In this document: positions 22,983 to 29,559 of the stretch, piece after piece
Layout: each line of letters starts with the position of its first letter
Position numbering within the stretch: the stretch's first letter is position 1
Origin: JANNHP01 sp031404455
GTDB taxonomy: Bacteria; Planctomycetota; JAJSAM01; JAJVHW01
DNA length: 29,559 nt
Reading direction: 5' to 3'
NCBI GenBank assembly: GCA_031404455.1
Contig: JANNHP010000362.1
Span: 1 to 29,559 of the forward strand
Translations under genes and position numbers: made by a program
Notes under the pieces: generated by a model
What the model was told of the DNA's origin: nothing
The model's input: only the letters and a program-made list of their open reading frames with translations
Databases searched by the model: none

Positions 22983-23135
22983 TCAGATGCGTCCGACGAC
23001 GAGCAGGATCACGACGATGACGAGCACGAGCCCGATGCCGCCGCTCGGGTAGTAGCCCCAGCTCTTGCTGTGCGGCCAGGTCGGGATCGCGCCCAAGAGC
23101 AGGAGCACGAGGATGATGAGGAGCAGGGTACCCAT
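22983..23135 (-). CDS. DUF3309-family small membrane peptide
   Basis: This 50-residue peptide has two hydrophobic helices (MGTLLLIILVLLLLGAIPTW and GIGLVLVIVVILLVVGRI) joined by the family signature WPHSKSWGYYPSGG. DUF3309 peptides are common next to stress genes and have no established function. The ATG has AAGGAGA seven bases upstream. It lies 85 bp after the sigma factor gene on the same strand, so it may be transcribed from P9 with the sigma factor or be a target of that sigma factor. A hairpin follows the stop. Confidence 0.88.
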   Translation of the reverse strand: MGTLLLIILVLLLLGAIPTWPHSKSWGYYPSGGIGLVLVIVVILLVVGRI

Positions 23136-23220
23136 GTCAGTTCTCCTTCGAAGTACGAGGCCTCGGCATCGGGAGCGGTCGCAGCCTCGATCCGGCGCGA
23201 CGCCGGCCCGAGGTCGAGAC

Positions 23221-23802
23221 TCAGCGGCGGCAGCGTGAGAACGCGGTCGGGAGCGCGTGGCGATTCTGGGCGAGATCGCTCCTCAGTCGCTTGCGGGCGC
23301 GGTGGACGCGGCTCATCACGGTCCCGCAGGGCACGCGCAGATGCGCCCCGATCTCCTTGCACGACATGCCCCGGACCACGGACAGGAACAGCGTCGTTCG
23401 ATAGATCTCGGGGACACGGTCGAGCGCCTGCTTCACGGCGTCGTCGAGCCGGTCGCCGAGGGACTGCACGTCCGGCGTGGGATCCTCGTGCGACGACGAG
23501 GTCCGGCCGATGGTCGCGTCGATGACGCGGCCCGAATCGGTGTCGGTCTGGAGACGGCGCCGCTTCGCGCGGATCGCGTCGGTGAGGTAGAGGCGGCGCA
23601 GGATCGTCGTCATCCACGCGCGCACCGAGGTGCCGGGCTGGAAGCGGTCCCGCGCGTGGTACGCCCGGAGCATCGTCTCCTGGACGAGGTCGTCGGAGTC
23701 GGACTGGCAGCGGACGAGGCGGCGCGCCACGTTGTGCAGGTGTCGCTCCTCTCCGAGGATCAGTTCGACCGTCGAGTCGGTGCAGGTCGTCGTCATGGTC
23801 AT
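23221..23802 (-). CDS. ECF-type RNA polymerase sigma factor
   Basis: This 193-residue protein has sigma region 2 (SDSDDLVQETMLRAYHARDR, then RAWMTTILRRLYLTDAIRAK) and region 4 with a helix-turn-helix (EIYRTTLFLSVVRGMSCKEI, then HLRVPCGTVMSRVHRARKRL), with no region 1.1 or 3, which is the ECF layout. The ATG at 23802 has AGGAG about seven bases upstream; a second ATG lies two codons in. The gene downstream is a DUF3309 peptide and not an anti-sigma factor, and none is visible nearby, so control may be transcriptional. Copy P9 of the palindromic element precedes it, making this sigma factor a likely second tier of the same regulon. It probably does not recognise the repeated element itself, whose -10 looks like a primary-sigma TANNNT. 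Confidence 0.9.
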   Translation of the reverse strand: MTMTTTCTDSTVELILGEERHLHNVARRLVRCQSDSDDLVQETMLRAYHARDRFQPGTSVRAWMTTILRRLYLTDAIRAKRRRLQTDTDSGRVIDATIGRTSSSHEDPTPDVQSLGDRLDDAVKQALDRVPEIYRTTLFLSVVRGMSCKEIGAHLRVPCGTVMSRVHRARKRLRSDLAQNRHALPTAFSRCRR

Positions 23803-23967
23803 TCGGAACTCCTGAGCCGTGACCGCTCGCGCGGCGGCGGACGTGCCCGTGCACGTTCAGATCCGACCCCGTCGAGCGTCCGGTCCTGTGCGGACGTACC
23901 CATTTGTGCGAGCCGCGCCGTTCATCCGGCACCGCCATTCGCGGCGCTCGGCGCGCGTCTCAAGAGC

Positions 23968-24012
23968 ACGTTAGGCCCCTCGGCTCTCGCGTTCGATGGG
24001 GCGTAACCCTAC
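23968..24012 (-). promoter_or_regulatory. Palindromic activator-type promoter P9 (toward the sigma factor)
   Basis: On the minus strand GTAGGGTTACGCCCCAT (24012-23996) is followed after 22 bp by TAACGT (23973-23968). The expected transcript start near 23961 leaves a leader of about 160 bases before the sigma factor ATG. The 17-mer is identical to that of P7. Confidence 0.77.
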
Positions 24013-24338
24013 CGGCGCCGGAACGGGCTCGCGGACGCGGGGGTCACCGCGCGCAAGATCTGGGTGTCGATGTCGGCGTCCTGGCCGTGGCGCGACCTCT
24101 TCGAGTCCTGCGCCGCGCGCCTGCTCGCGCCCGCGCACGTCACGTAAACCCGCGCTGCCCCGTCCGCGTCGCGCGAGTGCGGCCCACGGTCCGCCCGCAG
24201 ATCGGATTCGGACCGGAATCGGACGCGCGAAACCGCATCGGAGCGCGCGCTCGACGCCGACGCGGTCGACTTCGGTGTCAAACGCCCCGCGAAGCCCGGG
24301 CGATCGTCACTCTCGCTGCGCGTCGTGAACGAAGCGGG
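24013..24338. other. Non-coding stretch between the sigma factor region and the unknown-gene block
   Basis: I see no protein-like frame, hairpin with T tract or palindromic element here. It marks the change from the GC-rich stress region to the lower-GC minus-strand genes. Confidence 0.45.
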
Positions 24339-25253
24339 CTAGTCGGGTGGCGGCGCATCGTCGCGACTCTGTGTCCGGAAGATCGTCTTGAACATCGTCC
24401 CGAGGACCTTGTCCATCATGTCGAGGAACGTCCACCCGAGGAGCAACCACAGGAGCCCGACCCACCACGACACCGCGACGAACAGGTAGACCGCGCCGCC
24501 GAACCAGATCGCCCATTGCAGAAGGCCGTACGCGACTCCGGCAACGCTCCCCACTGCGGACCCGATCGCGTATCCGGTTCCGCCGGGATCTCGGCGCTCA
24601 CGCCGAATCAAGGCGAGCGGAGACCAACTCCTCCTCGATGACTGCGTCGGCGGTCCCGGGAGCACCCAGGGGCCACGGTTGAGACCGACGCCGATCGGAT
24701 TCCCCTTCCGCGCGTTGAGTTCAGCCCACTGCGGCTCCTTCTGCCACCACTCGCCATAGTTGTTGTGGATGAACTCTCCAAGTTCGATGGAGAGGGCAAT
24801 CTCAGGCGGGTCAATCGGTCTCCCAAGAACTCTCGCCATCACCCAGAAGCCCGTGGCATGTTGCTCGATGCCGTCCTTCGATCGCCACTCGGACGGTGGA
24901 TTCTTGCTGTTGAAGGCGTCGACCGATGCGTGCACCTCGGCGTCCCGAGTCGGCTTCGACCGGACGAACTCGACGAAAGCGACCAGAGCTCCCGGGTCCC
25001 AACGATTCAGGACTCGCTCGGTCGCGCCGAAAATCTCTGGGACCTTTCCTTTGCCCAGGCACTCGCCGGTCCTGCCCAGCGCCACGGCGACACAACCCAC
25101 CGTGACGTAGAGTTTCCATCGTTCGAGACGCACCGGATCGAGGAAGATCGCCCGGCCGACGTCCTTGTACTCGGCACCCACGAGTCGGATCAGGTCCCCC
25201 GCCGAGTACTCAGACGCGGCCACGAGCAGATCGATTCGCTCGTCGTCGGTCAC
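24339..25253 (-). CDS. Unknown protein with C-terminal membrane helices, lower-GC block
   Basis: I do not recognise this 304-residue protein. The N-terminal 200 residues are soluble and helical, rich in Trp, Glu and Arg (LVAASEYSAGDLIRLVGAEY; GEFIHNNYGEWWQKEPQWAE). After a Pro/Ser/Arg linker, the C-terminal 90 residues hold a glycine/alanine helix (GYAIGSAVGSVAGVAYGLLQ) and a long hydrophobic pair (GAVYLFVAVSWWVGLLWLLL) before a basic tail. The start overlaps the end of the previous gene as ATGA, so the two are coupled and probably act together. Codon use is visibly less GC-rich than in the stress region, which points to horizontal acquisition. Confidence 0.75.
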   Translation of the reverse strand: MTDDERIDLLVAASEYSAGDLIRLVGAEYKDVGRAIFLDPVRLERWKLYVTVGCVAVALGRTGECLGKGKVPEIFGATERVLNRWDPGALVAFVEFVRSKPTRDAEVHASVDAFNSKNPPSEWRSKDGIEQHATGFWVMARVLGRPIDPPEIALSIELGEFIHNNYGEWWQKEPQWAELNARKGNPIGVGLNRGPWVLPGPPTQSSRRSWSPLALIRRERRDPGGTGYAIGSAVGSVAGVAYGLLQWAIWFGGAVYLFVAVSWWVGLLWLLLGWTFLDMMDKVLGTMFKTIFRTQSRDDAPPPD

Positions 25254-25924
25254 TGCGCGACGACCTTAGTTCGCGCGTGCGCTGGAACGTAGTACTCGCC
25301 GAAGTACGAGTAGTGACAGCGCGCCAATGCGCGCGCCTCTGCTCCGATGAAGTTATCGGTCACCAAGTTCCCAAGAAACGCGATCCGCTCGGACTCGTCG
25401 TCAAGCGTGCTGAGAACCGACTTCCAATCGCGAGGATCGATGCCAAGCCTGTTGCTCACCTGAAAGCTAGCCATGAGAGTCTCGTTCCCTGCGGCGAGCA
25501 GGCGATCAAGGAACAGTTCCCAGCCTGCACGATCGCGACCGTCCAAAACGTATAGATCAAGGGCGAGCTTCGTCGTGAACCACTCGATTGGATCGCTTGT
25601 GCGTTCCTTTAGATCGTCTGCGCCGAACAACTGACCCGTCAAGCCGATCATACGGAAGTCGCAATCGGTATCTCCGCCGTCTGGGCTGTCGAGATGTACG
25701 CCAACGGGGATGTTCGGTCGAAGCCCCTGGGCGAACATGAAGTAGGAACTCGGATTGGCGACCGGGCGCGCGAGATTGTCGCGCCGGACCAACCATCGTG
25801 CATACCGGCGCACTCGCTGACCGTCGCGGAGTTTGTCGCGAGGCGGGATCGGCGGGACGAAGCGACCGAGGATGAGTCCGCCAACCACGAACACGATCAG
25901 CGCCGCCACGATCCAATCTAGCAT
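25250..25924 (-). CDS. Unknown protein with N-terminal membrane anchor, lower-GC block
   Basis: This 224-residue protein has one N-terminal hydrophobic helix (LDWIVAALIVFVVGGLILG) followed by PPIPPRDKLRDGQRVRRYAR and a soluble domain rich in aromatic and charged residues (SSYFMFAQGLRP, DPIEWFTTKLALDLYVLDG, FGEYYVPAHARTKVVAQ). I see no catalytic motif. It could be a single-pass protein with its main domain in the cytoplasm. Its ATG is about 45 bp downstream of the stop of the next gene upstream, and its end overlaps the following gene by four bases. The pair forms a compact unit of uncharacterised membrane proteins. Confidence 0.72.
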   Translation of the reverse strand: MLDWIVAALIVFVVGGLILGRFVPPIPPRDKLRDGQRVRRYARWLVRRDNLARPVANPSSYFMFAQGLRPNIPVGVHLDSPDGGDTDCDFRMIGLTGQLFGADDLKERTSDPIEWFTTKLALDLYVLDGRDRAGWELFLDRLLAAGNETLMASFQVSNRLGIDPRDWKSVLSTLDDESERIAFLGNLVTDNFIGAEARALARCHYSYFGEYYVPAHARTKVVAQ

Positions 25925-25969
25925 CGGGGCGGTCTCCTACTGTCCAAGGTCCGATGGACCGGGTGCATA

Positions 25970-26887
25970 TCAGTTGAAATCCAGAGGGATTTGCGGTCCG
26001 TCTCCGTGAGTGATCTCCGAGACCTTCAAGCAAATGTAGTCTGCGCGGAGTTCGCCTCGGTGATCGTGGTACATCCTCGTGAGCATGTCCATCCGGTACA
26101 TGTCGCTGGAGCGGAACACGACTTCCTTTCGCACCACGCGCCGCTCGAAATCTGAGTCCTGCATCCTGACTGCGTACTTGGTTCGCCCCACTGCGAAGCG
26201 CCACGTCGAACGGAAGTCCAACGCCACGGACTTCAACTCTAGGCGCATCTCTGAGAACATTTCGCGCTCGTCGAATCGTCGCGTGATTGCGCTTGCTCTG
26301 CGCAAGGCACGGGCGTCTTCCACGTCGATCGTAGCTAGAGCATGGGTGCGGTCTCTCGGCTTGACCACGATCTCTCGAATGCCTTTGCCGTCGATCACAT
26401 CAGAGAACGCCGCGCCAGCGTTGAGGACCACCACGGAGTTCACCAAGATCACGGCCTTGTCTCCGGTGCTGGTCACGTTCACTCCGTGTTCGCGTGCCGC
26501 CTGGGTGGTCGTCGCGCCTCCCGTGGAGGACGACCCATCGCCGAACATCGCGCGGATTCTGGGAACCGCTCCGTTCTCTCCGAAAAGGGCGTTGATCATC
26601 TGGGGCAGAGTCGTCAGTCCGACAGCATCGGCCATCGGGACGAGCATGCGCGCGGCCTCAGCGGTCGCGGGATCAAGCAGCAGGGACAGCGCGGACTCAA
26701 AGCTGCCGGGGCGGAACTCAGAGTGGATGCGGACCCGCGTGCGGGCGGCGCCTCGGTTCAGAGCGTCGTTCGCGCCGTCCACCAGATCGGCGAACGCGAG
26801 CAGCGATGGTGCGAAGTCGCGCACGTCGATGAGGTTGTCGTCGGTTCGATCCCCACGGTACGCAAGCGACACGTCGTAGTTGTCCAT
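25970..26887 (-). CDS. Conserved hypothetical protein with MDVRDLAPALLA-like N-terminus
   Basis: This 305-residue soluble protein starts at an ATG behind GGAGGGG. Its N-terminus (VSLAYRGDRTDDNLIDVRDF, then LLAFADLVDGANDALNRG, then VRIHSEFRPGSFESALSLLL) follows the pattern of an uncharacterised bacterial family of the form G-x(n)-DVRDLAPALLALGDLxxxAN, then a strand and GSF. The C-terminal part is mixed alpha-beta with no obvious active-site motif (VVLNAGAAFSDVIDG; DMYRMDMLTRMYHDHRGELR). I recall such proteins from accessory and mobile regions, but that is memory, not a search. A perfect inverted repeat lies upstream at 26935-26953. It has lower GC than the flanking stress genes. Confidence 0.72.
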   Translation of the reverse strand: MDNYDVSLAYRGDRTDDNLIDVRDFAPSLLAFADLVDGANDALNRGAARTRVRIHSEFRPGSFESALSLLLDPATAEAARMLVPMADAVGLTTLPQMINALFGENGAVPRIRAMFGDGSSSTGGATTTQAAREHGVNVTSTGDKAVILVNSVVVLNAGAAFSDVIDGKGIREIVVKPRDRTHALATIDVEDARALRRASAITRRFDEREMFSEMRLELKSVALDFRSTWRFAVGRTKYAVRMQDSDFERRVVRKEVVFRSSDMYRMDMLTRMYHDHRGELRADYICLKVSEITHGDGPQIPLDFN

Positions 26888-26934
26888 GCGAGGCCCCTCC
26901 GTTCTGCCTACGGGTTGGGAGGGTACAGCGTGCC

Positions 26935-26953
26935 GTCGTAGGACTGCTACGAC
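26935..26953. repeat. Perfect 7-5-7 inverted repeat upstream of the 25970-26887 gene
   Basis: GTCGTAG-GACTG-CTACGAC lies about 50 bp before the gene start. On the minus strand a TACCCT hexamer (26925-26920) is 19 bp from its centre, so it would overlap the -35 region and could act as an operator. It also covers the stop codon of the gene at 26947-27294, so a role in ending that transcript is equally possible. Confidence 0.45.
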
Positions 26954-27294
26954 ACGTCGGAACGCCGATGAACGCGGACGGCACGGTGAGACCTGGGACA
27001 CCACACAGGACACCCCTGGACAGGTGCGGGGCGGAGGACGCCCCGACAGCCGTCCGGAGGTTGCCGAGCGCTCTGGCGGGCTTCACGCGAGGCTCCCTCG
27101 CCAGACTGCTGAGGTTCCGCACCGACGGGAACCACGGCGAGACGCCACGTCCCGAAGGCCATCTCGCACGTCATCGCGTGCTCCGCTGCCCGCGCGGCCA
27201 TTGACTCCCAGCCGATCCACGATGGACCCCGGAACTCGAACGCAGTGCTTCCGCACGGGCACTTGTATCGGTGGGCGGCCTTCGAGGGGAGCAC
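26947..27294 (-). CDS. Small Cys-containing protein of unknown function
   Basis: The frame starts at a GTG nine bases after the stop of the gene before it and encodes 115 residues. The first 50 look protein-like: AAHRYKCPCGSTAFEFRGPS, then EHAMTCEMAFGTW, where CPC and a later cysteine could form a small zinc site. The rest is arginine- and proline-rich with further cysteines and is less convincing, so the true protein may be shorter or frameshifted. It is probably co-transcribed with the upstream membrane protein gene. I do not recognise a family. Confidence 0.45.
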   Translation of the reverse strand: MLPSKAAHRYKCPCGSTAFEFRGPSWIGWESMAARAAEHAMTCEMAFGTWRLAVVPVGAEPQQSGEGASREARQSARQPPDGCRGVLRPAPVQGCPVWCPRSHRAVRVHRRSDVS

Positions 27295-27303
27295 GGGCGG
27301 AGC

Positions 27304-27639
27304 CTACGGCGCAGGATCCGAAGGAGTATCCGCGACTGTCGCCGCGTTGCGGCGCGGGGTCTCGGCCCAGGCCGCAGCTTGCGCGTCAGCGCGACGTCTG
27401 TTGCACTCCGCGCAGATGCAGCGCTCAACATGCTTCGCGGGTAGTTGAGGCGGTTGACGAGACTCGGGAATCAAGTGAGCCAGCCACGGCAATGCGACGA
27501 GACCGAGCACAAGCACGGTGCTGACCACCGGACCTAACGCCGTGGCGACGCAGAACCACAGGATGCCGAGAGCGAGGAGCATGGAGCAGCCGTCGAGGCG
27601 CGCCCCGCGCATCCTGTGTGGTCCCGTCCGGCACGCCAT
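27304..27639 (-). CDS. Small membrane protein with CICAEC cysteine motif
   Basis: This 111-residue protein starts at an ATG preceded by GGAGGG. Two adjacent hydrophobic helices (MLLALGILWFCVATALGPVV and STVLVLGLVALPWLAHLI) are followed by a cytoplasmic tail containing RCICAECNRRRADAQ, a possible half zinc ribbon, and then a polar alanine/proline-rich end. I do not recognise the family. An internal ATG at 27582 would shorten it to the helices and tail, but it lacks a good ribosome site. The gene at 26947-27294 follows closely. Confidence 0.55.
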   Translation of the reverse strand: MACRTGPHRMRGARLDGCSMLLALGILWFCVATALGPVVSTVLVLGLVALPWLAHLIPESRQPPQLPAKHVERCICAECNRRRADAQAAAWAETPRRNAATVADTPSDPAP

Positions 27640-27805
27640 CGATCCGCCCTCCTCTCACGGGGACTGTAGCGTGCCGCCAGGACGTCCGTCGCTTCGGTTC
27701 GCGCCGAACATTTCGGGACGGGCGCGCGACGACAGACGCCCTGCGAGCCGCCCGACCGACTCCCAGCGCGGCCGGCGCAATCACGCGCGGTCGGTGGGTG
27801 CGACC

Positions 27806-28534
27806 TCAGTCGACGCGCCGAAGCGTCCAGCCGATGCCCACCGTTCCCTTGTCCTCGGAGGGGCCGAGCATCATCACCTTGAATCGCCCGACTCGCTGGA
27901 ACAGTACGCCGTGCTTGCGAAACAGGCCCGACTCGCCGAAGCCGACCATGAACTCTGCGGCGGCCCTGCTCGTGTCCTCGACGATGATCCGTCGGAACAG
28001 GCGGAGGTTTGCGTCCTCGTCGAGTGCAAGCGATTCGCAGCGCCACAGATCCTCCGTCGCAGGCACGGCGTTGCACTTGCCCGACGCGAACCCGATCTCC
28101 ACCCCGGCGACGACACCCGCAACGGCGAACTTCCCATCCCGTTGAATCTTCACCGAGTACCGCTGGTCCTCGGTCTCCCAAGTTCCGGCAATGCCATCGT
28201 CTTGCGGTTCCGGCCTTGCGATCGGGGGTTCGGGGTGCGGTGCGCGAGTCTCAGGCCGCGCCGACTGGGTTGGCTCCGACGCAACCGGCGGGACGGGCAC
28301 GACCGGCGGCGCTGGTGCGGCTGGAGGGGCTGAAGCCTCTGTCGGTTGCTGGCGGGACAGCAGCGCCCACGCGCCGACAGCGGCGAGCACTGCGACCATC
28401 ACCGCGAGAACTGCGATGGCGGACGAGTTACTCGTCTTTCGCGGCGCGTGGTGACGTCTTCGCTGGCGGGCAGGCGCGACGTCGCCCTTGCTGTTGAGGT
28501 CGCGAAGCCACGCCTCGCGCTTCCCGTCCTTCAC
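27806..28534 (-). CDS. Single-pass membrane protein with Pro-rich linker and lipocalin-like C-terminal domain
   Basis: This protein of about 242 residues begins with a basic cytoplasmic segment (KREAWLRDLNSKGDVAPARQ) and one membrane helix (AIAVLAVMVAVLAAVGAWAL). A proline/alanine-rich linker (PPAAPAPPVVPVPPVASEP) leads to a C-terminal domain starting GIAGTWETEDQRYSVKIQRD, whose GTW opening and alternating strands suggest a small beta-barrel. I chose a GTG with GGAGGG just upstream; the frame extends to a weaker GTG at 28591. It is the first gene of the lower-GC minus-strand block, next to the tRNA gene. Function is unknown; the layout suggests an extracytoplasmic binding domain. Confidence 0.68.
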   Translation of the reverse strand: MKDGKREAWLRDLNSKGDVAPARQRRRHHAPRKTSNSSAIAVLAVMVAVLAAVGAWALLSRQQPTEASAPPAAPAPPVVPVPPVASEPTQSARPETRAPHPEPPIARPEPQDDGIAGTWETEDQRYSVKIQRDGKFAVAGVVAGVEIGFASGKCNAVPATEDLWRCESLALDEDANLRLFRRIIVEDTSRAAAEFMVGFGESGLFRKHGVLFQRVGRFKVMMLGPSEDKGTVGIGWTLRRVD

Positions 28535-28888
28535 GGTGCCCTCCGATCCGCCCTTGATCCTAGCCACGTCGACACCGCGCAGCAACGCCACCCCTCTAGA
28601 AGCCCCTGGACACGCGCAGCGCCACTGAGGGTCATCGGCACGCCCGGCGGGTGCCGGGCGCAGGGGACGCCATCACGCGCGGCCGGACGGCGCGACGAGC
28701 GCCTCCGCCCGCGTGCCGCGAGGCTGGACGGCGTCGTCCGTGTTGGACTTCTTGTTGGACTTATCTCCGGGGATCTTGGTCAACCTTGCGCGACACGGGC
28801 CGACGTCAACCGACGGAGAGACGCGCGAATCGGGCAAGGGACGATCGGCCCGAGATGAAGGTAGATGCTCGCTTTCCGAGCCTCGGTC
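28535..28888. other. Non-coding stretch between the unknown-gene block and tRNA-Ser
   Basis: It contains a GC hairpin without a T tract (CGCCCGGC-GGGT-GCCGGGCG, 28641-28660) and a short direct repeat of GTTGGACTT around 28741-28762. I see no protein-like frame and no integrase remnant. Confidence 0.45.
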
Positions 28889-28979
28889 TGGCGGAGAGAT
28901 CGGGATTCGAACCCGAGGTAGCCTTTGGGGCTACACCGCATTAGCAATGCGGCGCTTTCGGCCACTCAGCCATCTCTCC
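28889..28979 (-). tRNA. tRNA-Ser(GCU)
   Basis: On the minus strand the acceptor stem GGAGAGA pairs with TCTCTCC, followed by the discriminator G and an encoded CCA. The D arm starts TGGCTGAGTGG as in serine tRNAs. The anticodon stem-loop CGCATTGCTAATGCGG places GCT (plus-strand 28943-28945) as the anticodon, which reads AGC and AGU. A long variable arm (TGTAGCCCCAAAGGCTA) confirms a class II tRNA. The T arm is GGGTTCGAATCCC. Its 3' end faces the lower-GC gene block, the usual orientation when a mobile element has used a tRNA as an attachment site. Confidence 0.96.
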
Positions 28980-29045
28980 GCCGGTAGCGGCGCGGCACAC
29001 TATCGCGACGCTGGGCGAGCCGCCACGATCCATGAAGGGCGTGCT

Positions 29046-29246
29046 ATGCTCGACTTCATGGTGCGCAAGGAGCCCGAACAACCGAAGCCCGAGGAGCCCG
29101 TGCTGTGCTCGGTGTTCGACCAGATGCGGGGACGGCCGTGCGGCGAGCCGGCGGAGCCCGACTCGCTCACCTGCAAGACGCACCGCGCGCGGCCCACGAG
29201 GACGCAACTGTCGCGCATCGACGCGGCCCGGAAGCGATACGGTTGA
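29046..29246 (+). CDS. Small protein with Cys/His metal-site pattern
   Basis: This 66-residue protein starts at an ATG with AAGGG seven bases upstream; a second in-frame ATG is four codons later. The core reads LCSVFDQMRGRPCGEPAEP then DSLTCKTHRA, a C-x(11)-C-x(9)-C-x2-H arrangement like the small GxPCxxPA...CxxH zinc motifs of short bacterial and phage-associated proteins. The N-terminus is charged and proline-rich and the C-terminus is basic (ARKRYG). Metal binding is likely; the function is unknown. It follows the tRNA on the opposite strand and precedes a secreted-protein gene by 57 bp. Confidence 0.6.
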   Translation: MLDFMVRKEPEQPKPEEPVLCSVFDQMRGRPCGEPAEPDSLTCKTHRARPTRTQLSRIDAARKRYG

Positions 29247-29303
29247 TCCCGGCTCGCGACGCCGCGACGCGCGGCGGCCGGCAGAGGGAAGGATGATCCC
29301 CCG

Positions 29304-29559
29304 ATGACCACGATGGTCCGCGCCGCACTGTCGCTGCTCACGCTCGTGCTCTTGGTGTTCGCGACGACGACGCGACCCGCCGACGCATCGTCCGCGGACC
29401 TCGACTACCACGAGTGCACCTGCGAGGAGCTGGGCGGTGCAGGCGCGTGTCAGCACTTCCTGCGCAACCCCGCCGGCGTCACCGACGACCCCTGCTGGTG
29501 CGACAAGTGCAGGAACGGCGGCACGGGCGAGCGCCACGACGGGCGCACGATGCCGTCGG
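29304..29559 (+). CDS. Partial secreted cysteine-rich protein (N-terminus)
   Basis: The gene runs off the right edge; 85 codons are visible. It has a signal peptide (MTTMVRAALSLLTLVLLVFA then TTTRPADAS) and then a cysteine-rich mature region (YHECTCEELGGAGACQHFL; DDPCWCDKCRNGG). Paired CxC and CxxC cysteines suggest disulfides or metal binding outside the cytoplasm. No domain can be named from this part. The first ATG after the GGAAGGA site was chosen. Confidence 0.65.
   Translation, partial: MTTMVRAALSLLTLVLLVFATTTRPADASSADLDYHECTCEELGGAGACQHFLRNPAGVTDDPCWCDKCRNGGTGERHDGRTMPS

Noticed and set aside
9363..24012. Reading the repeated element as a sigma-54 promoter
   Set aside because: No GG-N10-GC pair at -24/-12 is present; the TANNNT spacing fits a primary-sigma -10 better.
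9363..24012. Reading GGAAC on the reverse strand of the element as an ECF -35
   Set aside because: In that orientation the promoter would point away from the gene starts and no common -10 follows. The TANNNT pattern appears only in the forward orientation.
24200..24220. Possible second copy of the tRNA-Ser 3' end as an attachment site
   Set aside because: AGATCGGATTCGGACC only loosely resembles the tRNA end AGATCGGGATTCGAACCC and the match does not extend, so it is not good evidence of an att repeat.
24009..24281. 90-codon minus-strand frame upstream of the sigma factor
   Set aside because: Arg/Ser/Ala-rich composition, no ribosome site and no domain; it overlaps the P9 element.
26880..27524. 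214-codon plus-strand frame opposite the lower-GC genes
   Set aside because: Composition is low-complexity Arg/Thr/Pro and it is antisense to better-supported minus-strand genes.
27667..27672. TAGCGT hexamer resembling the regulon -10
   Set aside because: No palindromic element lies 21-22 bp upstream, so it is a chance match.

Overview
The window is about 29.6 kb of GC-rich bacterial DNA from what looks like a free-living, Gram-negative-type aerobe. It encodes lipoproteins, a periplasmic di-heme c-type cytochrome, a bd-type oxidase and a PEP-CTERM-like exported protein. The C-terminal VPLPPA sorting signal and the many small stress proteins would fit Planctomycetota or a similar GC-rich phylum, but I cannot place the organism more firmly from this sequence.

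Layout. From 1 to 5.7 kb (minus strand) lies a signalling-to-biosynthesis operon: a CheB/CheR/PAS hybrid, a NarX-type histidine kinase, a halogenase-like flavoprotein, and the start of an aryl-polyene-type dehydratase cut by the window edge. From 5.9 to 8.2 kb is cydAB. From 8.2 to 24 kb is a dense stress region: a YflT/glycine-zipper protein, Dps, a small membrane protein, a yqjD-yqjE-like operon, a Lon-like protease with an eroded P-loop, two hydrophilin-like disordered proteins, a BON-domain lipoprotein, a cytochrome c peroxidase-like protein, a PEP-CTERM-like protein, an entericidin-like peptide, a TerB-like operon with a channel-like membrane protein, a LuxR/NarL-family response regulator, an ECF-type sigma factor and a DUF3309 peptide. 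From 24.3 to 28.5 kb (minus strand) is a block of visibly lower-GC genes of unknown function that ends beside a tRNA-Ser(GCU) gene. The right edge has a small Cys/His protein and the start of a secreted Cys-rich protein.

The most striking signal is a repeated bipartite promoter. A 17-bp inverted-repeat element (consensus GTAGGGTTNCRCCCCAT; best copy ATGGGGT-TTC-ACCCCAT) occurs nine times between genes. Eight copies point at a gene start and are followed, after exactly 21 or 22 bp, by a TANNNT -10 hexamer. Taking T of TANNNT as -12 puts the dyad near -42/-43, the classic place for an activator that overlaps the -35 region. The copies precede the response regulator itself, the ECF sigma factor, the TerB operon, the yqjDE operon, the cytochrome, the PEP-CTERM-like protein, the entericidin-like peptide and a small membrane protein. 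I infer a dedicated stress regulon, organised like a DosR or FixJ regulon, probably run by the autoregulated response regulator at 21934-22707 with the sigma factor as a second tier. The link between regulator and element is inference; the element, its spacing and its placement are directly visible.
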